In this document: positions 57,522 to 64,000 of the stretch, in pieces
Layout: every line of letters starts with the position of its first letter
How positions within the stretch are numbered: position 1 is the stretch's first letter
Assembly (NCBI RefSeq): GCF_017876115.1
Contig: NZ_JAGINO010000033.1
Location: 1 to 64,000, forward strand
From: Azospirillum picis
GTDB taxonomy: Bacteria; Pseudomonadota; Alphaproteobacteria; Azospirillales; Azospirillaceae
Reading direction: 5' to 3'
Length of the DNA: 64,000 nt
Position numbers and translations under genes: made by a program
The notes under the pieces: generated by a model
What the model saw: the letters and a program-made list of their open reading frames with translations, nothing else
Database searches by the model: none
What the model was told of the DNA's origin: nothing

Positions 57522-60500
57522 TTGGTCAGTTTCGATCTCCAGCCCGGCCGCGCCGGCCGTCTCCTGATCGGCGGCGCGCCCGAGGGTCATGACGCCCGCA
57601 TCCTGGCGGAGCTTGCACAGAAGGCCGGGGCCTACGGCCTGCTGCATGTGGCGCTGGACGACACCCGTGCCGCCCTGCTGGCCGAGGCGCTGGCCTTCTT
57701 CGCCCCGAAGCTGGAGGTGCTGACCTTCCCGGCCTGGGACTGCCTGCCCTACGACCGCGTGTCGCCCAACGGCGGCATCGTCGCCCGGCGCATCGACACG
57801 CTGACCCGGCTGATCGCCCGGCGCGAGGCGTCGGCCAACCGCGACGGGCTGGCGCCGCTGGTCGTGCTGACCACCGTCAACGCGGTGGTGCAGAAGGTGC
57901 CGCCGCGCAGCGCCTTCAAGGACGCCGTCTTCTCCGCCAAGCTGCGCGACCGCATCGACCGGGAGAAATTGCAGCGCTACCTCGCCGGCAACGGCTACGT
58001 CCGCGCCCAGACGGTGCGGGAACCCGGCGAATTCGCGGTGCGCGGCGGCATCGTCGACCTCTTCCCGCCCGGTACCGACGAGCCGCTGCGCCTCGACCTG
58101 TTCGGCGACGAGCTGGAGGGGGTGCGCGCCTTCGATCCCATGACCCAGCGCACCACCGACAAGCGCGACAGTGTCGAACTGAAGCCGATGTCCGAGGTCT
58201 TCCTCGACGAGGCCGGGATCGCCCGCTTCCGCTCCGGCTACCGCGAGCTGTTCGGCGCGGTCACCAGCGACGACCCGCTCTATGAGGCGATCTCCGCCGG
58301 CCGCTCCTATGGCGGGATGGAGCATTGGCTGCCGCTGTTCCACGAGAGCATGGACACGGTGCTGGACTACCTGCCGCGCGGCATCGTCAGCCTCGACCAC
58401 CAGGCCGTCGAGGCGCGCGACGCCCGGATGGCCCAGGTCGTCGACTTCCACGCCTCGCGCGATACGATGATGACCATCGAGAAGCGGGCGGGCGCCCCGG
58501 TCTACAAGCCGGTGCCGGTCGCCTCGATGTTCCTCGACGCCGTCGGCTGGGACGCCCTGATGGCCGAGCGCGCGGTGGCGCAGCTCCAGATCTTCTCCAC
58601 GCCCCCCGGCATCAAGGGGACGGTGGACGCCGGCGGCAAGCGCGGCCACGACTTCGCCGAGGAACGCAACCGCCCCGACGTCAACGTCTTCGACGCGGTG
58701 AAGGACCATATCCGGGCGCTGCGCGCCGACGGGCGCCGGGTGCTGGTCGCCGGCTATTCGGCCGGCTCGCGCGACCGCCTGTCCAACGTGCTGGCCGACC
58801 ACGGCATCCCCGGCCTGGAGCCGGCGGAGAGCATGGAGGACGTCCGCCGCTTCGACCGCGGCATCATCGGCACCATCGTGCTGGGGATGGAGCACGGCTT
58901 CGTCTCCCCCGACCTCGCCGTCATCACCGAGCAGGACATCCTCGGCGACCGCCTGGTCCGCCCGCACAAGAAGAAGCGCAAGGCCGCCAACTTCATCGCC
59001 GAGCATTCGGCCCTTCACGAGGGCGACATCGTCGTCCACATGGACCACGGCATCGGCCGCTACGACGGGCTGGAGACGCTGGAGGTCACCGGCGCCCCGC
59101 ATGACTGCCTGCGCCTGATCTACGAGGGCGGCGACAAGCTCTACGTCCCGGTCGAGAACATCGAGGTGCTGTCGCGCTACGGCTCGGAGGACGCCAATGT
59201 CCAGCTCGACAAGCTGGGCGGCGCCGGCTGGCAGGGCCGCAAGGCGCGGGTCAAGAAGCGGCTGAAGGACATGGCGGAAGCCCTGCTGAAGATCGCCGCC
59301 GAGCGCATGCTGAAGAAGGCCGACCCGGTGCTGACGCCGGAAGGCGTCTACCAGGAGTTCGCCGCCCGCTTCCCCTACCCCGAGACCGACGACCAGTTGA
59401 AGGCGATCGAGGACATCTTCACCGACCTCGGCAGCGGCCGGCCGATGGACCGGCTGGTCTGCGGCGACGTCGGCTTCGGCAAGACCGAGGTGGCCTTGCG
59501 CGCCGCCTTCATGGTGGCGATGAGCGGCAAGCAGGTCGCCGTCGTCGTGCCGACCACGCTGCTGGCACGCCAGCATTTCAAGACCTTCTCGACCCGGTTC
59601 AATGGCCTGCCGGTGCGCGTCGTCCAGCTCTCGCGCATGGTCACCGCCCGCGAACAGACCCTGGTCAAGAAGGAACTGGCGGAGGGCACCGCCGACATCG
59701 TCGTCGGCACCCACGCCCTGCTGGCCAAGGGGCTGGACTTCAAGCGCCTCGGCATGGTCATCGTCGACGAGGAGCAGCATTTCGGCGTGAAGCAGAAGGA
59801 ACGGCTGAAGGAGCTGCGCGCCGACATCCACGTGCTGACCCTGACCGCCACGCCGATCCCGCGCACGCTGCAGATGGCGCTGTCCGGCGTGCGCGAGCTG
59901 TCGCTGATCGCCACCCCGCCGGTCGACCGGCTGGCGGTGCGCACCTTCGTGCTGCCCTACGACCCGGTGGTGATCCGCGAGGCGATCCTGCGCGAGCATT
60001 ACCGCGGCGGCCAGAGCTTCTACGTCTGCCCGCGCGTCGAGGATCTGGCGAAGGTGGCGGAGCGGGTGCGCGAGCTGGTGCCGGAGGTCAAGGTGGTCAC
60101 CGCCCACGGCCAGATGGCGGCCAGCGAGCTGGAAGACGTGATGACCGCCTTCGACGAGGGCAAGTTCGAGGTGCTGCTCGCCACCAACATCATAGAGAGC
60201 GGCCTCGACATCCCGAACGCCAACACGCTGATCGTCCATCGCGCCGACCTGTTCGGCCTTGCCCAGCTCTACCAGATCCGCGGCCGCGTCGGCCGGTCGA
60301 AGAAGCGCGGCTACGCCTACCTGACCTACGCCCCGAACAAGCCGCTGAACCCCACCGCCCAGCAGCGCCTGCACGTCATCGAGACGCTGGACAGCCTGGG
60401 CGCCGGCTTCCAGCTCGCCAGCCACGACATGGACATCCGCGGCGCCGGCAACCTGCTGGGCGAGGAGCAGTCCGGCCAGGTCCGCGAGGTCGGCGTCGAG

Positions 60501-61163
60501 CTTTACCAGCAGATGCTGGAGGAGGCCGTCGCCAACGCCCGGGTTTCGATGCAGGAGGGCGCCATCGCCGCTGCCGCGGCGCAGGAGTGGGTGCCGCAGA
60601 TCAATCTCGGCACCCCGGTGCTGATCCCCGAGACCTATGTGCCCGACCTGACGGTGCGGCTGTCGCTCTACCGGCGCATCGCCGACCTGGTCGACCGTGC
60701 CGAGGTCGACGGCTTCGCCGCCGAGCTGATCGACCGCTTCGGCAAGCTGCCGGAGGAGGTGGAGAATCTGCTCGACGTCGTCACCATCAAGCGTTGGTGC
60801 AAGCAGGCCAACATCGACCGGGTCGATGCCGGACCGAAGGGGCTGGTTCTGGCCTTCCACGACAATTTCTATGCCGAGCCGGCCAAGCTGCTGACCTACA
60901 TCGCCCAGCACCTGACGCTGATGAAGCTGCGGCCCGACCACAAGCTGGTCTACAGCCGCGAATGGCCGGACGCCCAGTCGCGAGTGCGCAGCGTGCAGAA
61001 GCTGGTGAAGGATCTGGCCGAGATGGCGTCCGGCGGCGGCGTGCCGCGCGGCGAGACGCCACCGCCGCCGCCGCCCCCGCCGCCGCCCAAACCGACCGGG
61101 GCGAAGATCGCCTCGCGACTCGGCAACAACACGCGCTTCAGCCGTCCGGCTGGGCGGCGCTGA
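57522..61163 (+). CDS. mfd: Transcription-repair coupling factor Mfd
   Basis: A 1213-residue motor protein. The UvrB-homology module (about 1-350), the CarD-like RNA polymerase interaction domain (HEGDIVVHMDHGIGRYDGLE, about 500-570) and a RecG-like translocase follow in order. Walker A is CGDVGFGKTEVALRAAF, the DEEQ box VIVDEEQHFGVKQKERLKEL, and motifs LTLTATPIPRTLQMALSGVR and TNIIESGLDIPNANTLIVHR are intact. The C-terminal TRCF domain ends near 1150. It removes stalled polymerase at lesions and recruits UvrA. The start is a TTG at 57522. The tail carries an unusual run of ten prolines. Confidence 0.96.
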   Translation: MVSFDLQPGRAGRLLIGGAPEGHDARILAELAQKAGAYGLLHVALDDTRAALLAEALAFFAPKLEVLTFPAWDCLPYDRVSPNGGIVARRIDTLTRLIARREASANRDGLAPLVVLTTVNAVVQKVPPRSAFKDAVFSAKLRDRIDREKLQRYLAGNGYVRAQTVREPGEFAVRGGIVDLFPPGTDEPLRLDLFGDELEGVRAFDPMTQRTTDKRDSVELKPMSEVFLDEAGIARFRSGYRELFGAVTSDDPLYEAISAGRSYGGMEHWLPLFHESMDTVLDYLPRGIVSLDHQAVEARDARMAQVVDFHASRDTMMTIEKRAGAPVYKPVPVASMFLDAVGWDALMAERAVAQLQIFSTPPGIKGTVDAGGKRGHDFAEERNRPDVNVFDAVKDHIRALRADGRRVLVAGYSAGSRDRLSNVLADHGIPGLEPAESMEDVRRFDRGIIGTIVLGMEHGFVSPDLAVITEQDILGDRLVRPHKKKRKAANFIAEHSALHEGDIVVHMDHGIGRYDGLETLEVTGAPHDCLRLIYEGGDKLYVPVENIEVLSRYGSEDANVQLDKLGGAGWQGRKARVKKRLKDMAEALLKIAAERMLKKADPVLTPEGVYQEFAARFPYPETDDQLKAIEDIFTDLGSGRPMDRLVCGDVGFGKTEVALRAAFMVAMSGKQVAVVVPTTLLARQHFKTFSTRFNGLPVRVVQLSRMVTAREQTLVKKELAEGTADIVVGTHALLAKGLDFKRLGMVIVDEEQHFGVKQKERLKELRADIHVLTLTATPIPRTLQMALSGVRELSLIATPPVDRLAVRTFVLPYDPVVIREAILREHYRGGQSFYVCPRVEDLAKVAERVRELVPEVKVVTAHGQMAASELEDVMTAFDEGKFEVLLATNIIESGLDIPNANTLIVHRADLFGLAQLYQIRGRVGRSKKRGYAYLTYAPNKPLNPTAQQRLHVIETLDSLGAGFQLASHDMDIRGAGNLLGEEQSGQVREVGVELYQQMLEEAVANARVSMQEGAIAAAAAQEWVPQINLGTPVLIPETYVPDLTVRLSLYRRIADLVDRAEVDGFAAELIDRFGKLPEEVENLLDVVTIKRWCKQANIDRVDAGPKGLVLAFHDNFYAEPAKLLTYIAQHLTLMKLRPDHKLVYSREWPDAQSRVRSVQKLVKDLAEMASGGGVPRGETPPPPPPPPPPKPTGAKIASRLGNNTRFSRPAGRR

Positions 61164-62116
61164 TGGACGAACTGATCCGGAACGCGCCCCTCGCCCTGCG
61201 GCTGGCCCGCGGCGACCGGCGCACGGCCGGCGACCCGTCGTCAGTCGCCATGCAGGTGTCGACCGACCGCGGCCGGCTGGCCGAGCTGGTCGGCTGCCTG
61301 TTCGACCGCGACGCCGGGGTGCGCATGCGCGCCGCCGATGCGCTGGAACGGGTGTCGCGCGGCAATGCCGCCTGGCTCGACCCCTATGTCGAGCATCTGC
61401 TGACCGACGCCGTCGCGATCGACCAGGCCGAGGTGCGCTGGCATCTGGCGCAGATCGTGCCGCGCCTGACCATGAACGACGAGCAGCGCCATCGCGCCGC
61501 CGTGCTGCTGGCCGACTGGTTCGAGAACAGCCCGAGCCGCATCGTCCAGTCGAGCGCGCTCCAGGCGGTGGTCGACCTCGCGGAACGCGACGCCACCCTG
61601 CGGCCGGTGTCGGTGGAGATGCTCGGCCGCGCCATGCGCTCCGGCATCCCGTCGCTCGCCGACCGCGCCCGCCGCATCCTGAAGCCGTTCGAGGTCGACA
61701 AGGCGACGCTGAGCGCCGCCCTGGTGCGCGAGCAGTCCGGCCTGACCCTGGCGATCGTTCCGGAACTGCTGGCCGTCGCCCAGCTTCCGCCCGGCAGCGG
61801 CCTGCCCGACTGGCTGGACTGGAGCGACCCGCTGGTCGGCGCCACCCGCACCGGCGAGGAGCTGTCGATCCTTTGCCGCGAGGACCGCGTTCCGGACGAC
61901 GTCAAGGCCGAACGCGGCTGGCGCGCCTTCCGGGTGGAGGGCACGGTGGACTTCTCGCTGTTCGGCATCCTCGCCCGTATCGCCGTGCCCCTGGCCCAGG
62001 CCCATGTGCCGATCTTCGCGATCTCCACCTTCAGCACGGATTTCGTGCTGGTGAAGGCCGACGATCTCGACAAGGCCGCCGACGTGCTGTCGCTGACCTG
62101 CACGGTGAACCGCTAA
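61163..62116 (+). CDS. HEAT-like repeat and ACT domain fusion protein
   Basis: A 317-residue protein. Residues about 35-190 form helical HEAT-type repeats (GVRMRAADALERVSRGNAAW; HLAQIVPRLTMNDEQRHRAA). Residues about 205-317 match the COG3603 (CASTOR-like) ACT family: GEELSILCREDRVPDDVKAE, RGWRAFRVEGTVDFSLFGIL and VPIFAISTFSTDFVLVKADD. Stand-alone COG3603 proteins are only ~130 residues, so this is a fusion. Its ATG overlaps the mfd stop (TGATG), implying coupled translation. The role is unknown; ACT parts usually bind amino acids, and HEAT repeats bind proteins. Confidence 0.75.
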   Translation: MDELIRNAPLALRLARGDRRTAGDPSSVAMQVSTDRGRLAELVGCLFDRDAGVRMRAADALERVSRGNAAWLDPYVEHLLTDAVAIDQAEVRWHLAQIVPRLTMNDEQRHRAAVLLADWFENSPSRIVQSSALQAVVDLAERDATLRPVSVEMLGRAMRSGIPSLADRARRILKPFEVDKATLSAALVREQSGLTLAIVPELLAVAQLPPGSGLPDWLDWSDPLVGATRTGEELSILCREDRVPDDVKAERGWRAFRVEGTVDFSLFGILARIAVPLAQAHVPIFAISTFSTDFVLVKADDLDKAADVLSLTCTVNR

Positions 62117-62153
62117 CCGCGGGAGCCCCCACCCTCCCACTCTCGCGAGCGGG

Positions 62154-62231
62154 CCCCTCCCTCCCCCGCTCCGCGGGAGAGGGCGAGTTTGTTCCCTCTC
62201 CCGCGGAGGGGGGGAGGGTTAGGGAGGGGGC
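62154..62231. repeat. Palindromic CCCTCCC/GGGAGGG intergenic repeat, copy 5 (longest)
   Basis: CCCCTCCCTCCCCCGCTCCGCGGGAGAGGG and its complement-like partner (CCCTCTCCCGCGGAGGGGGG...) fold around CGAGTTTGTT. The 3' end GGGTTAGGGAGGGGGCAAG matches copy 1 almost exactly. It lies downstream of the HEAT-ACT gene. Confidence 0.7.
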
Positions 62232-62272
62232 AAGCGCCTAAGGGGGCGCCCACGCCGGACAGCGCATCGCCC

Positions 62273-62470
62273 TCAGTCGCGTGCGCTCTCGATCTGGCTC
62301 TGCTCGATGATGTTCTCCCTCTCCCCCATCTCCTCCCACTTCTTCTGAACGGGCTTGTCGGGATCGCCGGAGGCCCGGCCGGTCTCGTCGACCAGCTTGT
62401 CCTCGATCCGCTGGGCGGCGTCGGATGGGGCATCGGAAACGGTGGACTTGCGGCGGTCATCGGTTGTCAT
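62273..62470 (-). CDS. Small hydrophilic hypothetical protein, 65 residues
   Basis: Not recognised. The sequence is highly charged and probably disordered (DAAQRIEDKLVDETGRASGD; PVQKKWEEMGERENIIEQSQ). GGGAG lies 8 bases before the ATG. Small acidic proteins of this sort are often stress- or stationary-phase expressed in this group, but nothing in the sequence proves it. It converges with the HEAT-ACT gene across the repeat. Confidence 0.6.
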   Translation of the reverse strand: MTTDDRRKSTVSDAPSDAAQRIEDKLVDETGRASGDPDKPVQKKWEEMGERENIIEQSQIESARD

Positions 62471-62727
62471 GGCGTGACTCCCTCAGGTGTTGCTGATCAA
62501 ACAAACATTTTCGACGCGAAAAACTCACGCTTGGGCACCGGCCGGCGCCTCCACTCCAAAAGTTTCATTTTTTCCAGGAAACAGACTCAAGCCCGATATG
62601 GCACGGATGAAATCCCTTATAGGTTTATTCGACGTGATGATTTTCAATTTTCTGCTTGCGAGGTCAGATTCCTCACAATGATAATGGGGGGATAGGCGCA
62701 GCAACCCTCGCTTCCGAAGGTCCCCCC
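62471..62727. other. AT-richer upstream region of the di-haem cytochrome gene
   Basis: This gap is clearly less GC-rich than its surroundings. TTGCGA (62656-62661) and GATAAT (62680-62685) are 18 bases apart and could serve the cytochrome gene at 62728, with a start near 62692. A small GAGG-CCTC hairpin lies between the two boxes. Confidence 0.4.
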
Positions 62728-64000
62728 ATGACTCCGTCCCGCTTGTGCTTCCTGGTTGTTCTCGGCCTGCAACCCATTGGTCTGCTTGGCGCTTGTGCCC
62801 CAACATTGCCGACGACGTCCCCGGTCAGGGAAGCACGTTGGCTCGCCCAGAATTGGAAACCCGGCGAGCGCTACTGGTATCACCATGCCAGCGAGGGGAC
62901 GTCGACTTTCCCGATTCCGTACGCTTGGTTCATGGCGCTGGAGCAGCCGGAGGTCCGGCTGGGCGGCGAGCCGAAGCTGCTGGCGGACGAATCCTACCTG
63001 AAGCGTTTCGGCTTCATTCCCAGCCCGAAGCAGCTGAACGGCGGGGCAGCGAGCGAATACGGCTACGCCGCCGAACCCGGCTCCGCAAAGGCCGATCTGG
63101 CGGCCTACAACCAGATGGAGGAGGAGGTCAACCCGGATGGCCTTCCGGTCGGCTTCGCCCGGACCAGGGGCTATGCCGACCCCGTCACCGGCAAGCCGCT
63201 CCCCGATCAAGTCGGCCTGACCTGCGCCGCCTGCCACACCGGCCACATTGAGTATAACGGGGTCAGCCTGCGCATCGACGGCGGCTCGGCCGTGACCGAT
63301 CTGGACAAGCTGACCAAGGCGCTGGGCATCGCGCTGCTCTACACCGAGATGCTGCCCGGCCGCTTCGATCGCTTCGCCGACCGCGTCCTCGGCCCGGACC
63401 GGACGGCGGAACAGACCGCGGCCCTGCGCGGAGCCTTCGGAGAGACGCTGAAGACTCTGAAGTCGCAGGGCGACCGCATCACCTCCGCCATCAAGCGAAG
63501 CGGAGTCCCGACGGTCGAAGAAGGGTTCAACCGCTTGGATGCGCTGACCCGGATCGGCAACACCGTCTTCGCTGTCGACTTGGCGGACGGCAATCTCGAT
63601 TTCGACCCCTTCTCCAACATCGCCGCCATCACGGCCCCGGTGAAGTACCCTCACATCTGGAACGCCTCCTGGTTCAACTGGGTGCAATACGACGCCTCGA
63701 TCATGCAGCCGATGGTGCGGAATGCCGGAGAAGCGATGGGCGTCTCGGCCCGCGTCAACCTGATCAATCCCGATCGCAAGCTCTACGCATCGTCCGTTCC
63801 GGTCGACAACATCTACAAGATGGAGCAACTGCTGGCCGGCCCCAACCCGTGGAGCCGCGGACCAGGCGGCATGCCGACCGGCTTCCAGGGGTTGAAGGCG
63901 CCGAAATGGCCTGAAGAGGTGCTCGGAGCCATCGATCCGGCAAAGCGAGCCCATGGCGAAGCGCTTTACCGCGAGATCTGTCAGGGCTGCCACTTTCCGC
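62728..64000 (+). CDS. Di-haem cytochrome c lipoprotein, RoxA/MauG type (partial)
   Basis: The first 424 codons are present and the gene runs off the window. A signal with a lipobox-like end (LQPIGLLGACAPT) suggests a membrane-anchored lipoprotein. Haem motif 1 is CAACH (about C166) in VGLTCAACHTGHIEYNGVSL, and motif 2 is CQGCH (about C418) near the edge. NRLDALTRIGNTVFAVDLAD and KYPHIWNASWFNWVQYDASI between the haems match the pattern of di-haem proteins related to the rubber oxygenase RoxA and distantly to MauG and cytochrome c peroxidases. The substrate is unproven. AAGG lies 7 bases before the ATG. Confidence 0.8.
   Translation, partial: MTPSRLCFLVVLGLQPIGLLGACAPTLPTTSPVREARWLAQNWKPGERYWYHHASEGTSTFPIPYAWFMALEQPEVRLGGEPKLLADESYLKRFGFIPSPKQLNGGAASEYGYAAEPGSAKADLAAYNQMEEEVNPDGLPVGFARTRGYADPVTGKPLPDQVGLTCAACHTGHIEYNGVSLRIDGGSAVTDLDKLTKALGIALLYTEMLPGRFDRFADRVLGPDRTAEQTAALRGAFGETLKTLKSQGDRITSAIKRSGVPTVEEGFNRLDALTRIGNTVFAVDLADGNLDFDPFSNIAAITAPVKYPHIWNASWFNWVQYDASIMQPMVRNAGEAMGVSARVNLINPDRKLYASSVPVDNIYKMEQLLAGPNPWSRGPGGMPTGFQGLKAPKWPEEVLGAIDPAKRAHGEALYREICQGCHFP

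Noticed and set aside
57468-60941. Long minus-strand open frame opposite mfd
   Set aside because: Mfd motifs are all present on the plus strand; the reverse product is repetitive His/Gln/Asp sequence typical of antisense frames at high GC.

Overview
The window is a 64 kb piece of a GC-rich alphaproteobacterial chromosome. Gene content fits the Rhodospirillales, and an Azospirillum-type organism is the best guess. This is inferred from a SAM-II riboswitch before metZ, a GGAAC-N16-CGTT general-stress promoter, a ctaC-D-B-G-E cytochrome oxidase operon with the small coxF-type gene, a phasin, and DUF3422 next to tldD. No rRNA, tRNA, CRISPR array, transposase or prophage was seen. Almost all of it is core housekeeping sequence, so most of the novelty is in intergenic RNA and DNA elements and a few odd domain combinations.

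Layout. 1-5600: the 3' end of etfA, a VOC protein, a hybrid sensor kinase and murJ. 5596-5794: a 0.2 kb palindromic MITE-like element with a 10-12 bp direct repeat, lying exactly between the murJ stop and the metZ promoter. 5813-7208: promoter, SAM-II riboswitch, intrinsic terminator and metZ. 7.3-16.7 kb: phasin, CDF metal exporter, OsmC protein, YjbH-type outer-membrane protein, secreted and DUF1328 proteins, an ECF sigma factor with a long acidic N-terminus, a lytic transglycosylase and small unknown genes. 16.7-24.2 kb: a methyltransferase and the tamA-tamB outer-membrane assembly pair. 24.3-30.3 kb: typA with a promoter-proximal terminator, then a ferric-iron ABC transporter (permease, binding protein, ATPase). 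30.4-39.8 kb: an MsbA-type exporter, a patatin, two glycine-zipper lipoproteins, a K+/H+ antiporter, a GGDEF-EAL protein and YnfA. 40.0-44.3 kb: a small Cys-rich protein, CsbD, PpiD and trpE.

44.4-52.4 kb on the minus strand is the aa3-type cytochrome c oxidase operon: ctaC, ctaD, ctaB, coxF-like, ctaG, ctaE, a DUF983 gene, SURF1 and an overlapping M32 carboxypeptidase gene. It encodes catalytic subunits, haem O synthesis, copper insertion and assembly. 53-62.5 kb: DUF3422, tldD, a GcvR-like ACT protein, a guanidinium exporter behind a guanidine-II riboswitch, sdhE, mfd and a HEAT-ACT fusion coupled to mfd. The window ends inside a di-haem cytochrome c lipoprotein of the RoxA/MauG type.

A family of short palindromic repeats rich in CCCTCCC and GGGAGGG lies in intergenic gaps across the window. 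The strongest items for a second look are the MITE-like element, the two metabolite riboswitches, the typA leader terminator, the HEAT-ACT fusion and the partial RoxA-like gene.
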